Source of the DNA: Caldilineaceae bacterium
Lineage (GTDB): Bacteria > Chloroflexota > Anaerolineae > Caldilineales > Caldilineaceae
Reading direction: 5' to 3'
NCBI GenBank assembly: GCA_022842065.1
Contig: JALHQH010000013.1
Span: 186,001-250,000 of the forward strand
Length of the DNA stretch: 64,000 bases
Shown piece by piece: positions 31,480-41,265 of this stretch. The notes under the pieces are model-generated. The model was not told the origin of the DNA, did not search any database, and was given only the letters and a program-made list of their open reading frames with translations. A program made the translations under genes and the position numbers. The first letter of the stretch is position 1, and the number at the start of each line of letters is the position of its first letter.

Positions 31480-31555
31480 TGATCAGGTGCGTCGCACTGT
31501 CAAAACGGAGGTGGTATACGCCACTTCTATCTGGACAGGGCGACGCACCTGATCA
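31480..31555. repeat. Intergenic palindrome
   Basis: TGATCAGGTGCGTCGC (31480-31495) and its inverted copy (31540-31555) enclose inner arms CACTGTC/GGACAG and GGTGGTATACGCC. It lies between the PKD gene and the small zinc-finger gene. Confidence 0.8.
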
Positions 31556-31593
31556 CAATATCGTCAGCCACCCACCCAGCTGGAGTAACGCCC

Positions 31594-31878
31594 GTGAATC
31601 ATTCAGTGAATCACCCAGTACATCACCCAGTACATCACCTAACCGAAGATGAACTCTACAACTACGTCTTTGATCAGACCCTGCCGGCTGATGGCAGCCA
31701 TTTAACGATCTGCCCCATCTGTCGCCAAACGGTCGAGGAACTCACCCGGTTAGCCCAGGTGTTAAGGGGTGCGCAGCTCAGCCAACCCAGCCCAGCACAA
31801 TCCGAACGCTGTGTCGCCTTATTTACTGCACGGACCGACCCGGCTGCAAGCAACAAAGCCGGTCGCGGTATCCGCTAA
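31594..31878 (+). CDS. Small zinc-finger (anti-sigma-like) protein
   Basis: A 94-residue protein starting at GTG 31594 with TGGAG upstream. The first 15 residues (MNHSVNHPVHHPVHH) come from a tandem DNA repeat. A LTEDELYNYVF helix and SHLTICPICRQTVEELTRL follow: the HxxxCxxC spacing is the zinc-binding anti-sigma (zf-HC2) signature. No membrane helix follows, so if it binds a sigma factor it does so from the cytosol; no sigma factor gene is in the window. Function is inference from one motif. Confidence 0.65.
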   Translation: MNHSVNHPVHHPVHHLTEDELYNYVFDQTLPADGSHLTICPICRQTVEELTRLAQVLRGAQLSQPSPAQSERCVALFTARTDPAASNKAGRGIR

Positions 31879-31884
31879 CCATGC

Positions 31885-34467
31885 TTACTGACTACAACTG
31901 ACCGCACTCCCCACTTCCCGCCGCGTACGCTCAACTTCGTGGGGCAAATTAGCTGCTTCAAAAAAGTGAATCGCCGCCGCGCCTTCCTGGGTGGCGGCTT
32001 CGTCATTGCCCAGCGCCTGATAGAGGGCCGCGAGTTTACGCTGGGCGTAGGCGGCCAAATAGCCATCATCATTCGCTTGGGCCAACGCGACGGACTGGCG
32101 TAACCAGCGTTCGGCTTGCCCGTAATCACCCTGCTGCAGACAGAGTTCACCATAGACGCGATAGGCGTCGGGCAGAACGCTGACCTCTTCGGCGGCGATG
32201 GCGGCTTGCACGTGGGTCGCCGTCGCCGGCCAATCACCCAGGCCCAAGTACGCTTCGGCCCGGGCTTGGGCGATCAACGCTTCTTGCCAAGGGCGGATTT
32301 CACTGCGCAACAGCAGCAACTTCTCCGCCGCGGTCAACACCGTTAATGCTTGCCCATGCGCACCGGCCTGATTATGGGCAACCGCCAGGGTAATCCGACA
32401 GCCGGCTTGGGCCGCCACTTTGCCGATCCGTTCATAGGCGGCGATGGCTTTGGTCAGTTGCTGAATGGCTGCGGCAAAGTTGCCTTGAAAGAGCGCGACG
32501 CCGCCCAGGTTGTTACAACATTTGCCGATGGCCTCCGGCGCGGCCAATGCTTCGGCCGCTTGGAGCGCGGCAAGATAGTGCTGCGTTGCTTGCGCATAGG
32601 CCGACCGATCCAGCGCCAGGTTGCCCTGCATGGTTTCGATTTCCACTTGGGCATAGGCCAACGCCTGTTCTGCTTGGGCCAGCTCCCGTTGGCGCAGATG
32701 CAGCCAGGCTCGCCCTTTGTAGACATGGGCCAGGCGCACCTCGACCAGCGCCTCGGCCACGCGTAGCGCCCTGGTAAAAGCCGCCGCCGCGTTGTCAAAC
32801 TCGCTGCGATCATTGGCAAGCAGGCCGGTCAACTCGGCCGCCTCGACGGTGAGGATCGGCGTCTTACCCAGGAGCAACGTGAGGGTCGTTGCGGCCTGGC
32901 TGGGTTGACCGAGCAGCGCTTGGAGTTGGGCACAGTTGAGGGTCGCCTGTTCATGCGCGACCGGTGCCAGGGTCAGCCGTTGCACCTGCAGGAAGAGTGC
33001 CAAGGCTGTGGCTGCTTGTCCCTGGGCGATCTCCTGGGCGCTGTATTCGCGCCAGAGCGCCAGGGCTGCTTCCGGTTGGCCGGCGGCGACCAGATGATAG
33101 GCGGCTTCGGTGTAAGCGCCGGTTTGACTGCGCAGGGTGGCCGCTTGGCTGTGCAGTTGTCGGCTGGTCGCCTCGTCCAAATAGTGCAGCAACAGTTGGC
33201 GATAGACCAGGGGCAGATCGAGGCCACCCTGGCGGTCGGTCTGCACAAAACCTTGGGCGATTAGATTCGTCAGCGCCGCTGCTGTTGCTCCCTGTTGCCC
33301 GTCCAGCAGGGGGGCCGGGCTGCGCAAGACACTCAACCCCATCAGGATCTGCCGTTCACGCGCTGGCAGGCGCAAGAGCGTTTGGCTGAAGAGCAGATCA
33401 AGCGCCGGGGCAGTGGCCAGTACACGTTGTAAATCTGTATCACTTTCACCGCCGGCCAGCGCCGCCAAACATAACTTGAGCAGCCGAGGGTTCCCCTGAG
33501 TCAAGGCATGAAATTCTGCCCGCAGGGTGATCGGCGCGCGCCCTTGTTGTTCGAGCAACAGCAGGCTGACCCCCGCCGGTGATAAGCCGCTTAAGGCGAG
33601 ATATTCGTCGGCGTCGAGCGGTAGTTGTTGGCCGAGCAAGAGCAGCGGCATCAACCCGCGTAAACTCTCTAAACAGTGGACAAATGCTTGATGGGCAGCC
33701 AAGGTGGCTGGCTGTAAGAGTTCCAGCGCATCGATACAGAGCAGCGGCAACGGCTGTAGTTGGGTCAAGGCATAACGCAAAGCGCTCAACACCCGTTCAT
33801 CAATTGTTTGGCGCGGTTGGGTCGCCAAGGCCAGCCACAGGGTGGAACTGCCCTGCCGGTGGGCAAAGAGGGCCAAGGCAAAGACCAGGCTTTCCACCTG
33901 ATCGTTCAGGCCGGGGCGCACGGTGTACCAGAAGGTGGGAGCCGCTGCCGCTGCGGTCAGTTGCGCGGCCAGCGCCGTCTTGCCGATGCCGCCTGGGCCC
34001 AGCAAGGCCACCGTTTTGGGGCCGGCCAGCCACCCTTGACATTGTGCGACGGGGCGTTCGCGCTCGATCAAGGTGGTTGGTACAGGGGGCTGTTCCAGGC
34101 GCAGGGCGGGTTGCAGACGAGTAACGAGGACTGCTTCGAGGGCCGCAATCGCGGCATTGCGGTTGAGGTGAAACGAGTTCTTGGTTAGCCCAATCTGCTG
34201 CCAGACGACCTCCGCCGGCCGTGCTTGAAAATAATATTCCCGCAAAATCGTCTGATAGCGCTCGGCATATTTACCGCTGATGGCAGCGGTGGCGTCGGCC
34301 AGGAGCTTTTGTAAGGTGCGGCCCCGGCTGGTGGCGGTTTGCGCGCTGCCGGGCAGATCGACACCGAGAAAATAGGGGGTTGCCAGCGGTGAATTGCCCA
34401 ACCACGCGGGGTCACCATAGTGTTTCAACACATCGTCTAGCGCTTGCTTTAATTCATTCACAGCCAC
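31885..34467 (-). CDS. STAND NTPase regulator with TPR repeats
   Basis: An 860-residue protein. The first 130 residues are helical and may bind DNA or a partner (QTILREYYFQARPAEVVWQQ then LTKNSFHLNRNAAIAALE). An NTPase follows: Walker A LLGPGGIGKTALAAQL, Walker B-like PLLCIDALELL, and further STAND motifs. From about 480 to the end are TPR-like repeats. A GTG two codons inside the frame, 5 nt after GGGAG, is the likelier start. It faces away from the large protease gene and converges on the zinc-finger gene. Probably a signal-sensing switch; ligand unknown. Confidence 0.87.
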   Translation of the reverse strand: MAVNELKQALDDVLKHYGDPAWLGNSPLATPYFLGVDLPGSAQTATSRGRTLQKLLADATAAISGKYAERYQTILREYYFQARPAEVVWQQIGLTKNSFHLNRNAAIAALEAVLVTRLQPALRLEQPPVPTTLIERERPVAQCQGWLAGPKTVALLGPGGIGKTALAAQLTAAAAAPTFWYTVRPGLNDQVESLVFALALFAHRQGSSTLWLALATQPRQTIDERVLSALRYALTQLQPLPLLCIDALELLQPATLAAHQAFVHCLESLRGLMPLLLLGQQLPLDADEYLALSGLSPAGVSLLLLEQQGRAPITLRAEFHALTQGNPRLLKLCLAALAGGESDTDLQRVLATAPALDLLFSQTLLRLPARERQILMGLSVLRSPAPLLDGQQGATAAALTNLIAQGFVQTDRQGGLDLPLVYRQLLLHYLDEATSRQLHSQAATLRSQTGAYTEAAYHLVAAGQPEAALALWREYSAQEIAQGQAATALALFLQVQRLTLAPVAHEQATLNCAQLQALLGQPSQAATTLTLLLGKTPILTVEAAELTGLLANDRSEFDNAAAAFTRALRVAEALVEVRLAHVYKGRAWLHLRQRELAQAEQALAYAQVEIETMQGNLALDRSAYAQATQHYLAALQAAEALAAPEAIGKCCNNLGGVALFQGNFAAAIQQLTKAIAAYERIGKVAAQAGCRITLAVAHNQAGAHGQALTVLTAAEKLLLLRSEIRPWQEALIAQARAEAYLGLGDWPATATHVQAAIAAEEVSVLPDAYRVYGELCLQQGDYGQAERWLRQSVALAQANDDGYLAAYAQRKLAALYQALGNDEAATQEGAAAIHFFEAANLPHEVERTRREVGSAVSCSQ

Positions 34468-34498
34468 TCCCGATTGCGAATTCAGTGATAATCAGTAG

Positions 34499-34570
34499 AC
34501 CGCAGTGTAGTCTGCATCCTCAGATGCAGACACCCGTTCGCATCAGGGGATGCGAACTACACGTTGCGGT
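34499..34570. repeat. Cloverleaf-like palindrome
   Basis: Outer arms ACCGCAGTGTAG and CTACACGTTGCGGT enclose two separate hairpins, TCTGCATCCTCAGATGCAGA and GTTCGCATC...GATGCGAAC. It lies in the divergent region between the STAND regulator and the first C11 protease. Confidence 0.75.
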
Positions 34571-34743
34571 TTACTGATAATATAGGACTTTTGGCACAAA
34601 AAATAGGACTCGTTAGCCTGATTGTACATTACAATAGCTAAGTAAGGTAGCTTAGTTCGTTCATCTACCTTACATGATGTTAACAAATCGACAAACAATG
34701 GTTGGCCCATCATTATTCAATCCACCGCAATGGAGTTGTCTTC

Positions 34744-37700
34744 ATGTATCAACAGACCCGACGCCTCGTACTCTTTATGATCTGCCTGGTATATTTTACC
34801 ATCGGTGCGACCCAAAGCAGCAGTGCGGTCGCGCAACAATCCACAATGGGTGCAATGCCAGCCCACTATTATCCCTTCTTTCCCAAAACCGACGGGCAGG
34901 GGCTGCAGGGCGTGTTGCATGTCCAAAATGCAGGGACGACCGACGCGTTCTTTCATGTTGATTTTTATACCGAGCAGGGCACGCTGATTAAGCGTTACAG
35001 TGGTGCGATCCCCGTCGGCGCGGCGCAAACGGTGACTGCACAAGCCCTGACGGATCTGCCGGCTGGGATCTATGCCTTGCAGGTGAGTGCCGAGCAGCCG
35101 GTCAGTGCGCTTGTCCGGGTCAAAGCGACCAATCGTCCTGTCCCTGGGCTGGCGTTTACCCCTGGTATAACCGCAAGTGCCTTTGCTACCAGCTTTTACG
35201 GCGGCCCGATCCAGGGGGGAGCCAAGCCCGCCACGGTCCATCTGTTTAATCCAAGCACGACGCCGACAAGTGGGGAAATCGTCTTAAGCACATTCGATGG
35301 CACACGCCTGCCCGCGCTCGCCTGGTCATTGCCGGCCAATGGACACACGCACATCGTCCTTAACCAGCCGGCCGCCGATTTTGTCGGCACCGTACAGATC
35401 ACCGCCGCACTGCCGGTCGCCGCCATCCTGCAACAAACCCAGGTAACCGATGGGCTTGCGTTGTCGCGCTTCAACACGCCGGCAACGACCCATCACCTGC
35501 CCCGTGTCCTGAAAGCGGCGGCGGAGGGCGACGGCAGCTATACCACCAAATTGTTGATCAGCAACCCCACCCTCAACACTGCGACGGTTGATCTCAGCTT
35601 ACATGCCGAGTCTGGTGAGCAACTAGCAACCACACGCCTCGCGCTTGCGCCTAACCATGCGACCACGATTAATCTGGACAACTTAGCCGTTGCCAATGGC
35701 ACTTATGCCGCAGTGATTCAGAGCACGGCCGCCGTCGTCGTCAACGAAATTACCGATGCGCTTACCGCAACGGCCACCGCGCATGCGACCTATCCGGGCC
35801 AACTTTGGCCGATACCCGATTCCGAGAATTACCAGCTCGCTTTGCCGCGTATTGTCTTTACGCCCCATGGCTACAGTGTGTTGCATCTAAAAAATACTAC
35901 ATCATCAGGCATCATGGTAGAGATTAACATTAAGCAGGGAGATCGTGCATTCACCGTGATGCTTAGAACGCTTGGGGGTGGCGGGTCGGGTCACTGGATC
36001 TTTGATCCCAGTATATTTTCGGGGGGAGAGGCGCTTGCCGACCCCGTTACTGACCCAATCGTGATTTACGCGAGTGGACACCTGGTGGCTTGGGTAGATG
36101 AGTATGTGCTGGATGCCGGCGAACAAGATCCGACTGGTCCACCGCCACCGGTCGCCCGCTTTGCGGCCAATGTCACCAAAGGCGGGATGCCCCTAACCGT
36201 ACAATTTACCAATCAGACCTTTGGCGATTATACGAGCAGTCTGTGGAGCTTTGGCGATGGGCAGAGTAGTACGGCAACGGCACCCACCCATACCTACACC
36301 CAACTAGGGGATTATACGGTAACGTTGACCGTCAATGGTGCCGGCGGGAGCCATACCAAGAGCCAAAAGGACTATATCCAAGTGAACGTGCCGCAGCCCC
36401 CCATTGCCGATTTTGCGGTCGCGCGGCAATCAGGCTTGGCACCCTTGACCGTCCAATTTGCTAACACGACAACCGGCGACTATACCAGCAGCCACTGGGA
36501 TTTTGGCGACGGCCAAAGCAGCACGGAAAGCAGCCCAATCCATACCTATGCCATCACCGGTACTTATACAGTTAAGCTGACGGCCACGGGGCCAGGCGGA
36601 ACCAATACCATAACCAAGGCGGATCTGATCAAAGTTCACAGCTTTTCGCCCATTCACCCCGACGGCTGGGATTTAACTTTTGGCGATTATGGCTATATCG
36701 ACACCCAGTGTGTACAATCTGGTCCCGTCTACAATCTTGCGCTGATGCAACGTCAGAGTAACGGCAAGATCGTGGTTTTACTGGGCTGTGACAATTTCAA
36801 TGAGCTGATCCTGGCACGTTATGAAGTCGATGGTTCGATTGATCTGAATTTTGGCACGGTAGGACGCATCTACCTGCCCTATACGCAAGCTTCAGCGCTG
36901 TTGGTTCAGGACGATGGCAAAATTATGATCGTCCACGGCTTGAAGGTTAGTCGCTTTCTTGCCGATGGTACATTGGATCAAACTTTTGGCTCGCTTGGGG
37001 TAGCCGATCTCTTTCCCGATGCCGATCAACAAAGCTATTTCAGCCGAAGCCTCTTGCAACCCGATGGCAAGCTAATTGCGGTTGGGCGTAAGAATAACCA
37101 ACCAATCATTGCCCGCTATACGGCAACCGGGGCCTTGGACACCAGCTTTAACAACACTGGTTATTTGCTCGAGACCATTTCGATTCCGGCCACCAATGAC
37201 GACGCGGCCAACCGCTGGGATGGGCTCTTGCTTCTATTGAACGACAAACTGCTTGTCAGTCGCAAGAATATTACTGTTACTGATCCCTTTACTGGTGCCA
37301 CACACCGATCTTTCCTGCTAAAACGCTTTAATAACAACGGGTCGCCGGATCTCACCTTTGGTACAGGCGGGATCGTTGAATTCGATATATACTTTGCACC
37401 GCAATTGGCGACACCGCAATTGGCATTGGCAGATGGAAAAGTCCTATTCGCGGATGGATCGATAATGCGGTTAACCTACAAAGGCGCGCTTGATTCAACT
37501 TTTACCGCGATATCGGGCCATGACGTCAAGAGCGATTCGTCTACACGTCTCTACGTTACGAACTACGACGGCATTCGTCGCTATTCGCTCGATGGTATTC
37601 AGGATCCTAGCTTTGGTAAGCAGGGGATAATCGAAACGCCAAATAGCAGGCTGCGGACGCAACTACTGCTTGAGCCAAGGGGAGACCTTTTACTCATGCA

Positions 37701-39162
37701 GCTTAAACAAGAACTCGTCGATACGAATAAATACAAGGTGGTCTTACTCCGTTACATTGATGATCATCCGTTACCGCCACCACCCAACAAACCCCTCACC
37801 CTGCTCTATGCCGTCCTCGATAACAACCTGGGCGACGGCTGGACGCGGCTGGTTAACAATATCGAAGCGGGTGTGCGCAGCGGGATGACTGTGCGCCTGC
37901 TCATCGACGGGCCAACCGACAATGATGTCTATCTCTACGATGTGCAGCCCGACACCAATCCCTTCTGCCCCAGCCCCGCCAACCCGACCTGTAACGGGCG
38001 CTATGCGGAAGGGCTGAACTTTTGGCGCGTTGCCAACGAAAATAGCGCCCACCCCAGCAGCCTCTACCAATTCCTGGTTGATGCCATGAATGCCTATCCG
38101 ACCGCGGACAAGATCAACCTGGCCCTGATCGGCCACGGCAGTGGCTGGAGCGCCAATGTCTTGCCCGGCCAGCCTAGCATCTGGCGCGACCAGAATGACA
38201 CGGCCGGCGGCATGTTGTGGGATGATCACCCCGCGGTCGGTCAACCGGATAGCCGTTCGCTCTCGACCAAAGCGCTGGGCCAGGCGTTGACCTGGGCCGG
38301 CGAGGAGACGGGTAAGCAGATCGATCTGCTCTATCTCGATGGCTGCTCCATGGGCATGGCCGAGGTGGCCTACGAAGTGCGTAACGGTGCGCGCTACCTG
38401 CTGGCCTCCCCCAACATTGATTGGGCCTCGTTCAACTACAGCACCCTGCTGCCGGCCACCGCCGACCACACCGGGCGCGCCTTGGGTGAGCGCTGGTTGG
38501 AGATCGAAGCGGCCGAGTTCCGCGCCAACCCTGGCCATCCCTTCACCCTCTCCCTGCTCGACTTGCGGCAGATGACGGCGGTGGCAACCGCCGCCTCCAC
38601 CCTGGCCGACAGCCTGCGGGCCCTGCTGCCGGCGCAGCAAGCCCAAGTGTTGGCCGCCTTTACCGCCACCGACCGCTTTGACAGCGACTATGATGGCGAT
38701 CTGGATGCGCTGGACGCCTATAGCGATCTACCCGACTTTGTCAACCAGCTCAGTCAGGCGTTGCCCGATGCCGGTGCCGTTCAAGCCGCCGCGCAAGGGT
38801 TACACCGCGCCTTGACCGCCGCCGTGCTTGCCAAAGATTCGGCCAATGGCTCCCCTTGGCTCTTTAACGACCAAAGCTGGAACTGGCGCAATTATGGTGG
38901 TCTGGGCATTTACCTGCCGCTGGGTCAGGACGAAACGCGGCGCCAACTTTTCTACCATGCCAACAATCTCGGCTGGACCGCTGACACGACCTGGGACGAA
39001 TTCCTGACCGCCTTTTGGGCCGGCAACAGCCACGCCGCAACGACCTTGACCGAAATGCCGGTCTGCCATGCCACCACGCAGGGCTGCGTGGGGTTGGCCA
39101 ATCCGCTGCCGGTGCAGCCGTTACGGCGGCTTTTCTTGCCGGTGGTACTCCGCGCCAAATAG
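34744..39162 (+). CDS. Giant secreted clostripain-family (C11) protease with PKD and delta-60 repeats
   Basis: A 1472-residue exported protein; GGAG precedes ATG 34744 and a signal peptide ends near SAVAQQ. Residues about 35-455 are repeated beta-sandwich modules (VHLFNPSTTPTSGEI, LLISNPTLNTATVDL). Two PKD domains follow (about 466-635; LWSFGDGQSS and HWDFGDGQSS), then about seven delta-60 propeller-like repeats (xLDxxFGxxG with xPDGKLIAVG). The C-terminal C11 domain has catalytic His1131 (IGHGSGW) and Cys1201 (LDGCSMGM). The protein ends RRLFLPVVLRAK. C11 enzymes cleave after Arg/Lys and are calcium-activated. A homologous protease follows 2 kb downstream. Confidence 0.92.
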   Translation: MYQQTRRLVLFMICLVYFTIGATQSSSAVAQQSTMGAMPAHYYPFFPKTDGQGLQGVLHVQNAGTTDAFFHVDFYTEQGTLIKRYSGAIPVGAAQTVTAQALTDLPAGIYALQVSAEQPVSALVRVKATNRPVPGLAFTPGITASAFATSFYGGPIQGGAKPATVHLFNPSTTPTSGEIVLSTFDGTRLPALAWSLPANGHTHIVLNQPAADFVGTVQITAALPVAAILQQTQVTDGLALSRFNTPATTHHLPRVLKAAAEGDGSYTTKLLISNPTLNTATVDLSLHAESGEQLATTRLALAPNHATTINLDNLAVANGTYAAVIQSTAAVVVNEITDALTATATAHATYPGQLWPIPDSENYQLALPRIVFTPHGYSVLHLKNTTSSGIMVEINIKQGDRAFTVMLRTLGGGGSGHWIFDPSIFSGGEALADPVTDPIVIYASGHLVAWVDEYVLDAGEQDPTGPPPPVARFAANVTKGGMPLTVQFTNQTFGDYTSSLWSFGDGQSSTATAPTHTYTQLGDYTVTLTVNGAGGSHTKSQKDYIQVNVPQPPIADFAVARQSGLAPLTVQFANTTTGDYTSSHWDFGDGQSSTESSPIHTYAITGTYTVKLTATGPGGTNTITKADLIKVHSFSPIHPDGWDLTFGDYGYIDTQCVQSGPVYNLALMQRQSNGKIVVLLGCDNFNELILARYEVDGSIDLNFGTVGRIYLPYTQASALLVQDDGKIMIVHGLKVSRFLADGTLDQTFGSLGVADLFPDADQQSYFSRSLLQPDGKLIAVGRKNNQPIIARYTATGALDTSFNNTGYLLETISIPATNDDAANRWDGLLLLLNDKLLVSRKNITVTDPFTGATHRSFLLKRFNNNGSPDLTFGTGGIVEFDIYFAPQLATPQLALADGKVLFADGSIMRLTYKGALDSTFTAISGHDVKSDSSTRLYVTNYDGIRRYSLDGIQDPSFGKQGIIETPNSRLRTQLLLEPRGDLLLMQLKQELVDTNKYKVVLLRYIDDHPLPPPPNKPLTLLYAVLDNNLGDGWTRLVNNIEAGVRSGMTVRLLIDGPTDNDVYLYDVQPDTNPFCPSPANPTCNGRYAEGLNFWRVANENSAHPSSLYQFLVDAMNAYPTADKINLALIGHGSGWSANVLPGQPSIWRDQNDTAGGMLWDDHPAVGQPDSRSLSTKALGQALTWAGEETGKQIDLLYLDGCSMGMAEVAYEVRNGARYLLASPNIDWASFNYSTLLPATADHTGRALGERWLEIEAAEFRANPGHPFTLSLLDLRQMTAVATAASTLADSLRALLPAQQAQVLAAFTATDRFDSDYDGDLDALDAYSDLPDFVNQLSQALPDAGAVQAAAQGLHRALTAAVLAKDSANGSPWLFNDQSWNWRNYGGLGIYLPLGQDETRRQLFYHANNLGWTADTTWDEFLTAFWAGNSHAATTLTEMPVCHATTQGCVGLANPLPVQPLRRLFLPVVLRAK

Positions 39163-39561
39163 ACGGCGCGCCCCGCTTGGCGATGAATCAGTTACACGCA
39201 AAGTGACAACAGGGCCGAGCAATGGTACAGATGCGGCCCTTGTAATGTACCACGCCCCGTTGTAAAACAGAGGACACAAACGGCTGCTGGTCGGCGTACA
39301 ATTGATCGGCAGCGGGGGTGTTCTAACGAAACCCGATTAGCACAGAAATGAAAGTGGGTTCAATTTATAGATGGACAACTCGTGGCGGCACGTCAAATCT
39401 TAGTACCAAACGGCGAACAGAACTGTGCTGCAGCCATCGCCGAGAATTCATTCAATATGTTAGTGATTGATGCTGCCGAAAAAGCGACAACTGCGCTGAC
39501 TTGGCGATTATTGTAAGTAAATGCACCCCAAAACCCATCACTCGTAGGAGCAATTACCACC
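39163..39561. other. Gap without a convincing gene
   Basis: Sequence at 39222-39251 (CAATGGTACAG ... CCCTTGTAATGTACC) resembles the end of the tandem-repeat gap at 30067-30100. An in-frame stretch from about 39350 to 39514 without upstream start context might be a decayed coding remnant; no motif supports it. Confidence 0.4.
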
Positions 39562-41163
39562 ATGAAAAATATGATGAAAAATTTGGCGATTCTACTAAGC
39601 TTGTTACTAACCCTTTGGCTGATCAGCGGTTGTGTTTATATCATTCCGGAAACGGCTACCTTGGCAACACCTATGCAGACTACAACGTCAACCGTTAACG
39701 CTTGCCAGCCATTAACCGAATGGCAGACTGTGCAGATCGGACTTGATTTCACCGATGCGGCACAGGCCAACTTGCTGATTAAACCGACCATACGCGTCTT
39801 TAGCAATCAGATAGATGGAGAGCGAAACGAACTACCCCGCGCCAGCGCGGCAGCCCATCCGGCAGAAAGCGGCTACTTTGATTGTAATGACTTATCCTGT
39901 CAAATTATCGATCAGGGCCTGACCGGCACAACTACGGGTTACACGATTGAAATGCAACAGGCGGGCTACCTCACCACCACCACGACCATCGGCATCGCGA
40001 CCCGCGATGGTTGCCCGCTGGCGCAAGGGTTAAACGTAGTGATCGAACCACGCTGTTCGGCTGACCGCCCCATTGGCATACTCCCGATGCGACTGCTAGA
40101 CGACAAGGGGCTGCCCGTGGAAAATGCCGTTGTCACTTATCGCACAGCGGCGGAAGACGCCCCACAAGAAGCGACCTGTGTACAAATGGGGTACGATGGG
40201 GGCTACTTCTGCGAGATTGCTGTTACCGGGCCACTCACATCAACCGCAACCATCAGCGCACAGATTGGTGGCGACCGAGTCAAGCCGTTGCAGCATGATT
40301 TCAGCCTGAACATCAACGCAAACCATTGCCTCTATCAACCAGCTGACTGGAGAGAAGAACTCACCCTAGCCGATGCCTGTGGGGTCACGCCTCCTCGGTC
40401 GTTACGGCTATTCGACATGGCCGGCAACCCCTATGCCCAACCGGTAGAGGTGAGCATCTCCGGGCACAGCAGTTCACTTTCATCAGAGGAGCTGACAACA
40501 ACCTGCGCTGATCGCAAGGCCGGCAACGCCTGCGCCCATTACCAGCTCAACATCCCACACGCCGGCGATTATACCGTTTTTGTCCGGCGTCCTGACGGCG
40601 TTCACTTGGCAACCCGTTCCATTAGCATTCCTGGTCAGGCAAATGGTTGTATAGCCGATACGGACAGTGACGCCTATACCATGTTCATCGCCGACGCCGA
40701 CGAACGCCCTTCAGCAGCGACATTGACCAATGATCCGGCCATTTGCCAAGTCGATCCGCAGGAATTGCCCGCTACCCTACGCCTCTTTTTGCCGCCAGAT
40801 CAAGCGGATTTGCCAGTTACGTTGGCCTACCAGATCGGCGCAGCCCCGTCGACGCCGGCTACCGCCTGTACGACCCACGGTCAAGTCGCCCAGTGTGACT
40901 TGACCGTGCCGTACCCTATCACTGAGAATGTGACGGCGCAAATCAGGGTCGGGGCAGAGGAAACGCAAACGGCGACGTTAGCAAATTTTGATTGGTTCCA
41001 GTGCACCGAAGATGGTGCCGTGGAAATCGTACAGGAACACAGCTTTAGCATCGGCAGCTTCTCTGGCGGGATGACCCTCATGGGCGGTGGCTGTGACAAC
41101 ATGTGTTACAACGTTCCTGACGCCACCCACTTATTTTTTGAACTTTACCTGGATCAGCAGTAG
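39562..41163 (+). CDS. Cys-rich lipoprotein of unknown function
   Basis: A 533-residue lipoprotein: signal helix followed by the lipobox LISGC (Cys24). The mature part holds four or five repeated beta-sandwich-like units, each with Cys pairs and words such as GYTIEMQQAGYLTTTTTIGI, ATISAQIGGDRV and GDYTVFVRRPDGVHLATRSI, resembling carboxypeptidase-regulatory or Ig-like folds. At least 20 Cys suggest disulfide stabilisation outside the cell. It sits between the two C11 proteases, same strand, and may be their anchor, inhibitor or substrate; none of these is shown by the sequence. Confidence 0.85.
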   Translation: MKNMMKNLAILLSLLLTLWLISGCVYIIPETATLATPMQTTTSTVNACQPLTEWQTVQIGLDFTDAAQANLLIKPTIRVFSNQIDGERNELPRASAAAHPAESGYFDCNDLSCQIIDQGLTGTTTGYTIEMQQAGYLTTTTTIGIATRDGCPLAQGLNVVIEPRCSADRPIGILPMRLLDDKGLPVENAVVTYRTAAEDAPQEATCVQMGYDGGYFCEIAVTGPLTSTATISAQIGGDRVKPLQHDFSLNINANHCLYQPADWREELTLADACGVTPPRSLRLFDMAGNPYAQPVEVSISGHSSSLSSEELTTTCADRKAGNACAHYQLNIPHAGDYTVFVRRPDGVHLATRSISIPGQANGCIADTDSDAYTMFIADADERPSAATLTNDPAICQVDPQELPATLRLFLPPDQADLPVTLAYQIGAAPSTPATACTTHGQVAQCDLTVPYPITENVTAQIRVGAEETQTATLANFDWFQCTEDGAVEIVQEHSFSIGSFSGGMTLMGGGCDNMCYNVPDATHLFFELYLDQQ

Positions 41164-41166
41164 CCA

Positions 41167-41236
41167 GTCGCGTGCGTTGCACCGGCCACGGACGGTCTGT
41201 TCCCTGAGCAAGCCTGGCCGATGCAACGCACACGAC
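41167..41236. repeat. Intergenic palindrome
   Basis: GTCGCGTGCGTTGCACCGGC and the inverted TGGCCGATGCAACGCACACG form imperfect arms of about 22 bp. It lies directly upstream of the second C11 protease. Confidence 0.7.
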
Positions 41237-41265
41237 CGACTACCAACAAAGGACAAAACAAATCT

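Noticed and set aside
39350..39514. Short coding stretch before the lipoprotein gene
   Set aside because: No start codon with a ribosome site and no recognised motif; listed only as a possible relic within the gap.
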